NCBI RefSeq assembly: GCF_012569925.1
Contig: NZ_CP046204.1
Coordinates: 126,314 to 190,313, forward strand
Direction: 5' to 3'
DNA: 64,000 nucleotides
Source of the DNA: Enterobacteriaceae endosymbiont of Donacia cinerea
GTDB lineage: Bacteria; Pseudomonadota; Gammaproteobacteria; Enterobacterales; Enterobacteriaceae
Below are positions 31,070 through 40,373 of this stretch, piece after piece. Numbering within the stretch: position 1 is the stretch's first letter; each line of letters opens with the position of its first letter. A model generated the notes under the pieces. The model was not told where the DNA came from. It saw nothing but the letters and a program-made list of their open reading frames with translations, and did no database searches. The position numbers and the translations under genes were made by a program.

Positions 31070-32143
31070 ATGGCAGGTAATAGTATTGGAAAATTATTTA
31101 AAGTTACAACTTTTGGGGAATCTCATGGAAAATCTTTAGGATGTATAATAGATGGAGTTCCTCCTCAAATTCCTTTAACAATTAAAGATATACAAAAAGA
31201 TTTAGATAGACGTAAACCAGGATTATCAAAATATACATCTCCTCGTAAAGAATTAGATCAAATACAAATTTTATCAGGTGTATTTAATAATTTTACAACA
31301 GGGACAAGTATTGGATTATTAATTAATAATATTGATATAAGATCTCAAGATTATGATAATATTAAAAATATTTTTCGTCCTGGTCATGCTGATTATACTT
31401 ATGAAAAAAAATATGGGATAAGAGATTATAGAGGTGGTGGACGTTCATCAGCAAGAGAAACAACTATGCGTGTAGCAGCAGGAGCTATTGCTAAAAAATA
31501 TTTATTAATAAAATATAATTTAAAAATTCAGGGATATTTATCTCAAATAGGTGATATAATTTGTGATTTTGATAATTGGGAAGAAGTAAATAAAAATCCC
31601 TTTTTTTGTCCCAATAAACATCAAATAAAATATTTACAAAATATGATAAATGATTTAAAAAAATCTGGTGATTCTATAGGAGCTAAAATTACTATTATTG
31701 CAGAAAATGTACCAGTAGGATTAGGGGAACCAGTATTTGATAAATTAGATGCTGAATTAGCTCATGCAATAATGAGTATTAATGCAGTAAAAGGAATTGA
31801 AATAGGAGATGGTTTTAATTCTGTAAATAAATTAGGAAGTAATTATAGAGATGAAATAAGGAAAAATGGATTTCAAAGTAATAATGCTGGAGGAATATTA
31901 GGAGGTATTAGCACAGGACAAAATATAATTATAAATTTTGTAGTAAAACCAACTTCTAGTATTTCGATGCCGGGAAAAACAATTAATTTATTAGGAAAAG
32001 AAACATATTGTGTTACACAAGGACGACATGATCCTTGTGTAGGTATTAGAGCTGTACCAATAGGAGAATCTATGGTTGCTATAATTTTAATGGATCATTT
32101 ATTACGTTATCGTGCACAATGTATTGATGTTATAAATTTCTAA
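31070..32143 (+). CDS. aroC: Chorismate synthase
   Basis: AroC makes chorismate from EPSP using reduced FMN, the last common step to the aromatic amino acids and folate. The protein shows the family signatures [17 protein letters not shown], the RRKPG segment, [39 protein letters not shown] in outline, NAVKGIEIG and [17 protein letters not shown] begin it at the ATG at 31070 (MAGNSIG), 9 nt after a GGGAG site at 31056-31060, giving 357 residues; an ATG two codons earlier is only 3 nt from that site. It converges on the peroxiredoxin gene with 3 bp between stop codons. Confidence 0.97.
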   Translation: MAGNSIGKLFKVTTFGESHGKSLGCIIDGVPPQIPLTIKDIQKDLDRRKPGLSKYTSPRKELDQIQILSGVFNNFTTGTSIGLLINNIDIRSQDYDNIKNIFRPGHADYTYEKKYGIRDYRGGGRSSARETTMRVAAGAIAKKYLLIKYNLKIQGYLSQIGDIICDFDNWEEVNKNPFFCPNKHQIKYLQNMINDLKKSGDSIGAKITIIAENVPVGLGEPVFDKLDAELAHAIMSINAVKGIEIGDGFNSVNKLGSNYRDEIRKNGFQSNNAGGILGGISTGQNIIINFVVKPTSSISMPGKTINLLGKETYCVTQGRHDPCVGIRAVPIGESMVAIILMDHLLRYRAQCIDVINF

Positions 32144-32146
32144 TTA

Positions 32147-32752
32147 TTAATATAATTCATGTATATTATGTGATAAATAATTAATAATTCCTTTAGAAGT
32201 AGGTGCTATACTTTTTTTACCTTTTTCCCATTGTGCAGGACATACATCTCCATATTTTTCATAATGTTTTAAAGCATCAATTATACGAATTATTTCATTT
32301 ATATTTCTTCCAAATTGAAGATCATTTACTAACTGATGTCTTATTATTCCTTTTTTATCTATTAAAAATAAAGCTCTTAAAGCTATACCTAATTGTGGAT
32401 GTTCAATACCATAAGATCTTTGTATATTTTTTGTGATATCAGATATCATTATAAATTTTATATGACCTATTCCTCCTTTATTTATAGGAGTATTTCTCCA
32501 TGCTTGATGTGCAAATTGAGAGTCACATGATATACCTAATAAATTCACATTTCTTTTTTTAAAACTATCAAAATGTTGATTTAAAGATATAATTTCTGTA
32601 GGACAAACGAATGTAAAATCTAAAGGCCAAAAAAATAATACAGTTACCATATTTTTTGAATATTTATATAAATTAAAATTATCAATAATTGATCCATCTG
32701 ATAAAACAGCAGAAGCATTAAAATCAGGAGCTTTTTTAGTTACTAAAATCAT
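32147..32752 (-). CDS. Typical 2-Cys peroxiredoxin (AhpC/TSA family)
   Basis: This thiol peroxidase reduces hydrogen peroxide and organic peroxides. The 201-residue protein has the peroxidatic cysteine in DFTFVCPTEI near residue 51 and the resolving cysteine in GDVCPAQW near residue 172, plus the GGIGH segment (the GGLG insertion of overoxidation-sensitive members) and RALFLIDKKGIIRH. It lacks a YF motif at the C-terminus in recognisable form. The reductant cannot be told; no ahpF lies nearby. It resembles the tsaA-type peroxiredoxins seen in other reduced symbionts more than E. coli AhpC, so I leave the symbol blank. Confidence 0.93.
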   Translation of the reverse strand: MILVTKKAPDFNASAVLSDGSIIDNFNLYKYSKNMVTVLFFWPLDFTFVCPTEIISLNQHFDSFKKRNVNLLGISCDSQFAHQAWRNTPINKGGIGHIKFIMISDITKNIQRSYGIEHPQLGIALRALFLIDKKGIIRHQLVNDLQFGRNINEIIRIIDALKHYEKYGDVCPAQWEKGKKSIAPTSKGIINYLSHNIHELY

Positions 32753-32967
32753 ATTTTTCTCTTTAAATTTATTTATTATAAATATAATAATATTATATAT
32801 AAAATTATTATAAAATATAAAAAAATTTATTAATTAAGATTTTTATTTTAAATAAAATGTAATTTTATTACACAATTTTTATATTTTAATATATTAATTA
32901 ATAAAGTTTATTTTTATTATAAAATAGTTGATAATATTTTTAAATTTATTCAAAATAAATAATTTTT

Positions 32968-34782
32968 ATGTTAAATAAATATAATATTAAACAATATATT
33001 TTTATAATTTCATTATTCTTATTTGGAATAATTTATTCTTTACCAAATATTTATAATGACATTCCAAGTATTAAAATATGTTTGTTAAAAAATAAAAATT
33101 TTAATATTAAAGTTTTTAATAATATTAATAAAATTATAAGAAAAAATAATTTAATTTATATTAAAATATACTTATACAATAAAAGTATGGAAATTATATT
33201 TAACAATATTCAAAATCAATTAAATGCATATAAAATTATAAAAAACAAATTAAATAAAAATAATAGTATAATTTCTATTAATAATAACTTTTTATCTTCA
33301 ATTCCTAAATGGTTACTTTTTATAAAAGCTAAACCAATTATGTTAGGTTTAGATTTAAAAGGAGGAGTGTATTTTTTAATACAAATTAATAATAATTATT
33401 TTTTAAAAAAATTAAAAGAAAAGAATATTGAAGATATAAAAAAAATTATAAATATAAAAAATATTTTTTTTATTAAAAATGAAAAATTAAATAATTTTAA
33501 TTATAAAATTTTTTTTAAAAATCTCTCTTATAGAGATAAAGTTTTTTCTTTTTTAAAAAATCAAAAAAATAATAATATAATTATTAATTATAAAATTATT
33601 AATAATAATGGAATTAGAATATATTTAGATAATAATGAATTAGAAAAAATAAAAAATTCTATTATAGAAAATAGTATTAATGTATTACGTAATAGAGTAA
33701 ACCAAATGGGTATTACTAATGCTATAGTACAAAAAAGGAATTCAAATAATATAATTGTAGAATTACCAGGAACACAAAATATTAAAAAAGCTAAAGATAT
33801 ATTAGGTAGTACATCTACAATAGAATTTCATTTAATTAATGAAGATAATTTTAATAATAAAAAAAATAATTTTTTATTAATAGATAAAGAAATTATAATA
33901 GATGGAACATATATAATAAATGCTAATTATAATAAAAATGAATATAATAAACCTCAGGTAAATGTTTTTTTAAATAATAAAGGAAATAAAATTTTTTCTA
34001 ATTTTACTAAAAAACATATTGGAAAAAATGTAGTTACTTTATTAGTAAGTTATATAAATAATAAAAAGAATATAAAAAATAAATTTTCTGTAATAAAAAA
34101 AATAGAAGTTCTCAATATAGCAAAAATTAAAACACAGATTAAAAATTCTTTTAGCATTATAGGTTTTAAAAATTTACAAGAAGCAAAAAAATTAACACTT
34201 TTATTAAAGTCAGGAAAATTAAATACCCCCATAAACATTATAAAAGAAGAAATTATAGAACCTTTAATTGGAAGAAAAAATATTATGAAAGGAATAAAAG
34301 CTTTTTTTATAAGTATTATTATATGTATTATTTTTATGATTTTATATTATAAAATTTTTGGTGTTATTGCGGTAATAGCATTATTTTTAAATATTTTATT
34401 AATGATTAGTCTTTTTTCTTTATTACCTAATTTTACTTTAACTATGTCAGGTATTGTAGGAATAATATTAACTTTAGCTATAGCAATAAACTATAATATC
34501 ATAATAAATGAACGAATAAAAGAAGAAATTAAAAAAATATTATCTATTCAGAAAATAATTTATTTTGGATATAAAGGTGCTTTATATAGCATTTTAGATT
34601 CAAGTATAATAAATATTATTACTACTGTTATTTTATATATTTTTGGATCTAGAGAAATGCAAGGATTTGCTATTACTACTTTTATTGGTATTATTACGTC
34701 TATATTAACTTCTGTATTTATTACGAAGATAATAATTAATTTTTTATATAAAAATAAAAAAATAAAAAAATTATCTATTTAA
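32968..34782 (+). CDS. secD: Sec translocon accessory protein SecD
   Basis: SecD, with SecF, uses the proton gradient to pull exported proteins into the periplasm. The 604-residue protein (E. coli 615) has an N-terminal membrane helix, a large periplasmic domain starting with the family motif LGLDLKGGVYFLI near residue 125, the RVNQMGITNAIVQ and IVELPGTQN segments, and five C-terminal hydrophobic helices beginning near residue 442 (GMKAFFISI-like GIKAFFIS). The periplasmic head is strongly diverged and lysine/asparagine-rich. yajC, which normally precedes it, is not here. secF begins 14 bp downstream. Confidence 0.96.
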   Translation: MLNKYNIKQYIFIISLFLFGIIYSLPNIYNDIPSIKICLLKNKNFNIKVFNNINKIIRKNNLIYIKIYLYNKSMEIIFNNIQNQLNAYKIIKNKLNKNNSIISINNNFLSSIPKWLLFIKAKPIMLGLDLKGGVYFLIQINNNYFLKKLKEKNIEDIKKIINIKNIFFIKNEKLNNFNYKIFFKNLSYRDKVFSFLKNQKNNNIIINYKIINNNGIRIYLDNNELEKIKNSIIENSINVLRNRVNQMGITNAIVQKRNSNNIIVELPGTQNIKKAKDILGSTSTIEFHLINEDNFNNKKNNFLLIDKEIIIDGTYIINANYNKNEYNKPQVNVFLNNKGNKIFSNFTKKHIGKNVVTLLVSYINNKKNIKNKFSVIKKIEVLNIAKIKTQIKNSFSIIGFKNLQEAKKLTLLLKSGKLNTPINIIKEEIIEPLIGRKNIMKGIKAFFISIIICIIFMILYYKIFGVIAVIALFLNILLMISLFSLLPNFTLTMSGIVGIILTLAIAINYNIIINERIKEEIKKILSIQKIIYFGYKGALYSILDSSIINIITTVILYIFGSREMQGFAITTFIGIITSILTSVFITKIIINFLYKNKKIKKLSI

Positions 34783-34796
34783 AAAAGTTAAATTTT

Positions 34797-35738
34797 ATGT
34801 ATATTTTTAATAAAAAAAAAAATAAATTATTAAAGAATAGAAAATTAGAATATTATAATTTTATGAAGTGGAATAAATATGTTTTTATTATTTCAATAAT
34901 ATTAATTATATTATCTTTTATTATTATTTATTCTAATAAATTTAATTGGAGTTTAGACTTTACAGGAGGAACGAAAATTGAATTAAATATTCATGAACCA
35001 ATAAATAATTTTAATAAAATAAAATTTTTTTTGCAAAAATCATTTTTTTTGAATAAAAAAAATAATATTAATTTTTTTAAAGAAAAAAATATTTTTTTAA
35101 TTAAATTATCAAAAAATCTTATAAAAGATAAATTTATAAAAAAAAAATTATTAAATATATTTAATAATATACTTAAAAAAAAGTATGTAATTAAAAAAAT
35201 AGAATTTTTAGGTCCTAGTGTAGACAATGATTTTATTTTATCTGGAATTACAGCTATTTTCGCTATATTTTTAAGTATATGGTTATATATTGGATTTAGA
35301 TTTGAATGGTATTTAGCATTTAGTACAATAGTATCTTTAATCCATGATATAATAATATCAATGGGAATTATTTCTTTATTACATATTGAGATAGATTTGA
35401 ATATTATTACTTCTATTATATTAATAATAAATTATTCCTTAAATGATAGTATCATAATTTTAGATAGAATAAGAGAGAATTATTCTTGTTTAAAAGATGA
35501 GAATAATTTTAATATTATTAATTTATCTATAAATCAAATAATAAAAAGAAGTATTCTTACTTCATCTATATTATTAACAATGTTATTAAATTTATATTTT
35601 TTTGGAGGTTTATTTCTAAAGAATTTTATATTTATAATGATTATTGGTGTAATAATAGGCACAATTTCTTCAATATATATTATGTCAGCAATAGCGTTAA
35701 TAACAGGAATTAATAAAAAATCACTTATCAATAAATAA
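34797..35738 (+). CDS. secF: Sec translocon accessory protein SecF
   Basis: SecF is the partner of SecD. The 313-residue protein (E. coli 323) has an N-terminal membrane helix, the periplasmic motif WSLDFTGGTKIEL near residue 58, the LGPSVDNDFILSG segment before the membrane domain, and helices carrying FRFEWYLAFSTIVSLIHDIIISMGI and the YSLNDSIIILDRIREN motif near residue 217. In E. coli SecF the corresponding loop reads YSLNDTIVVSDRIREN, so the functional residues are kept. It converges on rsmC with 17 bp between stop codons. Confidence 0.97.
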   Translation: MYIFNKKKNKLLKNRKLEYYNFMKWNKYVFIISIILIILSFIIIYSNKFNWSLDFTGGTKIELNIHEPINNFNKIKFFLQKSFFLNKKNNINFFKEKNIFLIKLSKNLIKDKFIKKKLLNIFNNILKKKYVIKKIEFLGPSVDNDFILSGITAIFAIFLSIWLYIGFRFEWYLAFSTIVSLIHDIIISMGIISLLHIEIDLNIITSIILIINYSLNDSIIILDRIRENYSCLKDENNFNIINLSINQIIKRSILTSSILLTMLLNLYFFGGLFLKNFIFIMIIGVIIGTISSIYIMSAIALITGINKKSLINK

Positions 35739-35755
35739 AAATTTAAATTTAAAAT

Positions 35756-36799
35756 TTATATATTTTTTATTCTATACACTGAAAATTTTTTATTTTTAGA
35801 TAAAATAGAAAATTTTAATGAGAAATTATTAAAAATTTTTTTGTATGATATAAAATTATTAATTACAAATAGTAATTCTCCTTTATAATATGTATTTTTT
35901 CTAAACTTACTTATCATTTTATAAATAAATTTTAAAGAAAAGTTTACATTTTTGTGTATAGGAGGATTAGATATAATAAAATTAAACTTTTCTTTAATAT
36001 CAGAATAAATATTACTAGGAAATACTTTTATATTTTTTATAAAATTTCTGTTTAATGTTTTTTTAGTTGAATAGATTGCTTTTATATCTATATCAGTAGC
36101 ATATATTGAGTATTTTATATTATATTTTTCTAAATTACTATTTATAATAGTAGAAATAATTCCAGAACCACAACCTAAATCTAATATTTTTCCTTTTATT
36201 AAAAAATTACTATTAATAATAGTAGAAATTAATAATTTACTACCATTATCAATTTTATTCCCACTAAATATGCCAGGTAAACTATATATTGGATAATTAT
36301 CATAATAATAATAATTCCAATAATGATTTATATTAAAAAAAATATTTTTAGTTAAAATTCCATGAAAAATAATATGTTTTCTTGCATTAATAATTTTTTT
36401 TAAATTTATTATTTCTAATTCTTGTATATTATTAATTTTTTTTACACCACTATTATTAGAACCAATAATAAATATTTCAACTTTTAAAGACAAAAATGAT
36501 AAAATATTATTTAATATAAATAAAGATTCTTTTTTATTTTTTAACCAAAAAAATATAAGAATATTAAAATTATATTTTTTATATTTATTATTCATTAATC
36601 CATAATAAACATTATTATTCATTTGTTTTTTTAACCATATATAATAATCATAATTATGAGTATTTACGAAACTCATTAGAGTATTTAAATAAATAGGTAT
36701 TTTATCTTTAAAATCTCCAGCAAAAATAACTTTTTTATTTAAAAACTTATTTTTGAATAAGCGTAAAAAATATTTGTTTATTGGTAATAGTGTATACAT
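35756..36799 (-). CDS. rsmC: 16S rRNA m2G1207 methyltransferase RsmC
   Basis: RsmC methylates N2 of G1207 in 16S rRNA. The 347-residue protein has the two-domain build of the family: a diverged N-terminal non-catalytic Rossmann domain (ILFAGD-like VIFAGDFKDKIP near residue 24) and a C-terminal catalytic domain with the SAM motif ILDLGCGSGIIS near residue 204, TDID and the catalytic NPPI motif (family NPPF) near residue 272. LPGIFSGNKIDNGSKLLIST matches the family linker. The start codon lies one base after the apaH stop, so the two are translationally linked; this junction is not the E. coli order and is a product of genome rearrangement. Confidence 0.93.
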   Translation of the reverse strand: MYTLLPINKYFLRLFKNKFLNKKVIFAGDFKDKIPIYLNTLMSFVNTHNYDYYIWLKKQMNNNVYYGLMNNKYKKYNFNILIFFWLKNKKESLFILNNILSFLSLKVEIFIIGSNNSGVKKINNIQELEIINLKKIINARKHIIFHGILTKNIFFNINHYWNYYYYDNYPIYSLPGIFSGNKIDNGSKLLISTIINSNFLIKGKILDLGCGSGIISTIINSNLEKYNIKYSIYATDIDIKAIYSTKKTLNRNFIKNIKVFPSNIYSDIKEKFNFIISNPPIHKNVNFSLKFIYKMISKFRKNTYYKGELLFVINNFISYKKIFNNFSLKFSILSKNKKFSVYRIKNI

Positions 36800-36800
36800 T

Positions 36801-37637
36801 TTAAACTTTACAAATTATACTATAAAATTGTTTTTTCTCCCATGAATAAACAGTTAAATTTTTTCCCCAACAACATCCAGTATCTAAACCTATTATATTT
36901 TTTGGAGTATATCCTCCTCCTTGTAAATCAGACCAATGACCAAAAAATATTGTATATTTATTATATAATATATTTGAAAACCAAAACCATGGTTTTAATG
37001 TTTTATTATTTATATCATTTGGCGCTTTTTTAGTAAACATTTCTAATGTACCATCTAAATAACAATATCTCATTTTAGTTAATGCATTAATAATATAATT
37101 AAAACGTTGAAAACCTATTAATGTATTTTCTTTCCAATTATTTACTTGATATTTTTCATTATTTATATAGTTTAAAAAAAAACTATTTTTTTCTTTTGAA
37201 ATAATTTCTTGTGCTTCATTTGAAGCAGATAAAATAATATTAATATTATCCCATTGAGGAGGGATACCTGCATGTGACATTAAAATTTTTTTATTTTTAT
37301 CATGTTGTACTAAAGGTTGATATTTTAACCAATTATTTACAATAAATAGTATTTTTTTATTTTTTAGTAAATCTAAAATTTTTGGATCATTAATATTATA
37401 ATTATCAGAACTTAAAATTAAAAATATTAAATATAAATCATGATTTCCCAAAACTAATTTTATAGATGTTTTAATAGAATATAAAAAATATAAAACTTTT
37501 ATAGAATCTGGCCCTCTTGCTATAAGATCTCCTGTAATCCAAAGTTTATCATTTTTATAATTAAAATTAATTTTTTTTAATAAGGAAATAAGCTCATTAT
37601 AATAACCATGAATATCTCCAATAAAATAAGTAGTCAT
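36801..37637 (-). CDS. apaH: Diadenosine tetraphosphatase ApaH
   Basis: ApaH splits Ap4A symmetrically into two ADP and also removes Np4 caps from RNA. The 278-residue metallophosphatase (E. coli 280) has the metal-binding motifs GDIHGYYNEL near residue 7, GDLIARGPDS near residue 36, LGNHDLYLI near residue 63 and the later MSHAGIPPQW and FGHWSDLQG motifs. In E. coli the ApaH motif reads GDLVARGPGS, so the active site looks intact. It follows apaG by 25 bp, as in the ancestral surA-pdxA-rsmA-apaG-apaH operon. Confidence 0.97.
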   Translation of the reverse strand: MTTYFIGDIHGYYNELISLLKKINFNYKNDKLWITGDLIARGPDSIKVLYFLYSIKTSIKLVLGNHDLYLIFLILSSDNYNINDPKILDLLKNKKILFIVNNWLKYQPLVQHDKNKKILMSHAGIPPQWDNINIILSASNEAQEIISKEKNSFFLNYINNEKYQVNNWKENTLIGFQRFNYIINALTKMRYCYLDGTLEMFTKKAPNDINNKTLKPWFWFSNILYNKYTIFFGHWSDLQGGGYTPKNIIGLDTGCCWGKNLTVYSWEKKQFYSIICKV

Positions 37638-37662
37638 ATTTTTTATAAATTAGTTATATTAA

Positions 37663-38043
37663 TTAATGAATATAAGTTTTAATTGCTAAACGAAAAATAG
37701 GAATTTCTACATGATAAACGTTATTATTTTCATCTGTTATGATATAATGTCCCTCTATAATTCCAATTGGAGTTTCTAAAATGATTATATTAGTATGATG
37801 AAAATTATTTCCTGGTTTAACATAAGGTTTTTGTCCTATTATTCCCCCATCATATATTTGAATTTTTTTACCATTACCATTAGTTATACTCCAATAACGA
37901 CTAATTAATTGTAAAATTTTTTTTCCTAAATTATGAATAGTAATTGTATATGTAAAAACATAATGATTAGCTGTAGGTATTGATTGTGATTTTATATAAA
38001 TACTACTTCCTTTTATATAAACTTGAGATAACAATGATTTCAT
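37663..38043 (-). CDS. apaG: ApaG protein
   Basis: ApaG is a small beta-sandwich (fibronectin-type III fold) protein of unclear biochemical role, encoded with apaH and rsmA in most proteobacteria. The 126-residue protein has the full family length (E. coli 125) and the motifs YTITIHNLG, LISRYWSITNGNG and GIIGQKPYVKPG, and PIGIIEGHY near the end. It starts 4 bp after rsmA ends, indicating coupled translation. Confidence 0.95.
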   Translation of the reverse strand: MKSLLSQVYIKGSSIYIKSQSIPTANHYVFTYTITIHNLGKKILQLISRYWSITNGNGKKIQIYDGGIIGQKPYVKPGNNFHHTNIIILETPIGIIEGHYIITDENNNVYHVEIPIFRLAIKTYIH

Positions 38044-38047
38044 AAAT

Positions 38048-38848
38048 TTATAACCTTTTGTTATTTAACTCTAACCAATTAGCTAATTGACAATATTCTG
38101 ATATTGAAACATTTTCAGCACGAATTTTATAATCAATACCTAAATAATTTAATTCTTCTATAGAAAATAAATTTACTAAACTATTTCGTAAAATTTTTCT
38201 TCTCATGCTAAAAGCTTGTTTTATAATTTTTTTTAAAAAAAAAATATTATTTAAATTATAAGGATTATTAATATAAGGTCTCATATATACCATATTAGAA
38301 ATAATTTTAGGTTGAGGAAAAAAATTACTTGCTTTAATTTCTATTAAAGATCTTATTTTACAAAATAATTGTGCTATTATACTTAAACAACCATAATTTT
38401 TTCTCCCAGGATAAGCAGTTAAACGATTTACTACTTCTTTTTGCATAATAAAATGCATATCTTTAATATTTTTTAAATGTTTAAATAAATAAAAAATCAC
38501 TTCTATAGAAATATTATACGGTAAACTACCAAATATACGTATTCTTTTTTTATATTTTTTTGTGAAAATGAAAAAGTTAAAATTTAAAATATTATTTAAA
38601 ATAATATTAATATTTGCATTAATTAAAATTTTATTTTTTTTTAAAATATTAACAAATTTTTTATCTATTTCAATAATAGAAAGATTTTTATTATATTTTA
38701 TAATTGGAATAGTTAATGCTCCTAATCCAGGTCCTATTTCAACCATAATTTGATAATATTTAGGATTTATAAAAGAAATAATTTTTTTAATAATTTTTTT
38801 ATTAGTTAATATATGTTGTCCATATTTTTTTTTTAAAATAATTTTCAT
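38048..38848 (-). CDS. rsmA: 16S rRNA dimethyladenosine transferase RsmA (KsgA)
   Basis: RsmA dimethylates A1518 and A1519 of 16S rRNA, a late check in 30S assembly. The 266-residue protein (E. coli 273) has GQHILTNKKIIKKII, the SAM-binding VEIGPGLGALT motif near residue 37, the FGSLPYNIS catalytic motif (family GNLPYNIS) near residue 110, FIMQKEVVNRLTA and the FSMRRKILRNSL segment. The change of the motif's leading residue pair GN to GS is notable because this Asn is the catalytic position in most members; the change should be checked. pdxA, upstream in E. coli, is missing; surA ends 73 bp upstream. Confidence 0.95.
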   Translation of the reverse strand: MKIILKKKYGQHILTNKKIIKKIISFINPKYYQIMVEIGPGLGALTIPIIKYNKNLSIIEIDKKFVNILKKNKILINANINIILNNILNFNFFIFTKKYKKRIRIFGSLPYNISIEVIFYLFKHLKNIKDMHFIMQKEVVNRLTAYPGRKNYGCLSIIAQLFCKIRSLIEIKASNFFPQPKIISNMVYMRPYINNPYNLNNIFFLKKIIKQAFSMRRKILRNSLVNLFSIEELNYLGIDYKIRAENVSISEYCQLANWLELNNKRL

Positions 38849-38921
38849 ATATGATCTTTTTTTTTAAAATTTTTTATTTTATATATAATATTAATTATTA
38901 ATTAAATTAATATTTATATTA

Positions 38922-40211
38922 TTAATTTATATTTTTTATATATATTTGTTTAGCATATTCGTAAATAAAAAGTTCAGATTCTCTTTCTATATTTTCTTGT
39001 AAAATAATTTTATATGCTTCTTTTTTTAAAAATAATTTATTATTTTGAATATTACTTTTATCTAATAATTGTATGATAAAAAAACTATCAGATTCTTGAA
39101 TAGGTAAACTAAACTCATTTATTTTTAATTTTTTTATAATTTTTTGAAATTTTGGAGAAAAATTATTTAATAACATCCAATTTTTATTATTTCCAAATTT
39201 ATTTGTTAATACATCATCAGAAAATAATTGAATTGCTTTTTTAAAAGTAATTTTTTTTTTTAAAAGATTAAAATATATATTTTTAATTTTATTATTAAAA
39301 TCTTTATTACTTAAATTATTTTTTTTTATATAAATAAATTGTAATAAAACTTTCTCATTATCTATATTATCTTTTATAAGAATATTATTTATTTTTATAA
39401 GAAATAATTTTGAATTTGAATATATTGGTCCTATGATATCTTTTTTTTTAGAATTATCTAAATAATTAATAATATCTTTTGGTAATTGATTTTCTCTTTT
39501 ATTTTTTAAGAATTTTCTTTTTATATTAAAATGAGAAATAAATGTTTTTTCATTATATTTTTGAAAATTATTATTTAATTTTTTTTTTTGTAAAAAATAT
39601 ATTAATTGATTTAATAAATAAATTTTATAATTAAATTTATCTTTTAAAGGATTATTATGAATTGTAAAATAAAATATAGTAATATCATAAATTTTATAAT
39701 TTTTTAATTTTAAATATAATTGATTGGTTAATGATTCAACTTCTTCATCATAAATATCAATATCTCTTGGTAAAAATTTATTTTTTAATACATTAATTAA
39801 CATAATATTTTTAAAAATTTTATAAAATTTTTTATAATTAATATTATTAATTATAAAATCTTTTTTTAATATATTTTCATTAATATGACATAATTTATAT
39901 ATTTCTAATATTAGATTATTTAAATCTTCTTCAGATACGGAAAAACCATAATCTTGTATTATTTTTAAAAAAATAAAATATTTTATTACATCCTTTATGT
40001 TTTTAATATTTAAAAAAGAATATAATTTAAAATATTTAATATTATAAATTTTTTGTGTAATAGAGAGAATTTCATTTATATTTTTTTGTAAAATTATATC
40101 ATTATTTAAAATTATTTTAATATTATTAGTATTTTGCATAGACATACATTTAGAAACATTACAAAAATAAAAAGATAATATTAAAATATAAATTATTTTT
40201 TTAATCATCAT
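38922..40211 (-). CDS. surA: Periplasmic chaperone SurA (degenerate)
   Basis: SurA escorts outer-membrane proteins through the periplasm. The 429-residue protein (E. coli 428) keeps the plan of the family: hydrophobic signal sequence, N-terminal chaperone domain (NDIILQKNINEI, LKIIQDYGFSVSEEDLNNLI, LPRDIDIYDEEVESL), two parvulin-like regions and a C-terminal helix (YKIILQENIERESELFIYEYAKQIYIK). The parvulin regions are barely recognisable; where the second has a HARHILL-type motif, this one has VLLQFIYIKK with no histidine, so isomerase activity is probably lost. Position next to rsmA-apaG-apaH fixes the identity. lptD, its upstream neighbour and best-known client, is missing. Confidence 0.85.
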   Translation of the reverse strand: MMIKKIIYILILSFYFCNVSKCMSMQNTNNIKIILNNDIILQKNINEILSITQKIYNIKYFKLYSFLNIKNIKDVIKYFIFLKIIQDYGFSVSEEDLNNLILEIYKLCHINENILKKDFIINNINYKKFYKIFKNIMLINVLKNKFLPRDIDIYDEEVESLTNQLYLKLKNYKIYDITIFYFTIHNNPLKDKFNYKIYLLNQLIYFLQKKKLNNNFQKYNEKTFISHFNIKRKFLKNKRENQLPKDIINYLDNSKKKDIIGPIYSNSKLFLIKINNILIKDNIDNEKVLLQFIYIKKNNLSNKDFNNKIKNIYFNLLKKKITFKKAIQLFSDDVLTNKFGNNKNWMLLNNFSPKFQKIIKKLKINEFSLPIQESDSFFIIQLLDKSNIQNNKLFLKKEAYKIILQENIERESELFIYEYAKQIYIKNIN

Positions 40212-40373
40212 TATTTATCCTATTACTAATTAAATTTATTATTATTAATCATAAAAAATAAAATTTATTAAATAATAAATATTAAAAATATTATTTAATG
40301 ATTGCAAATTTATATAATAAGTAATTATTATAGATAATAAAATTATAGTTTAAATATATTTATTGAGGAATAT

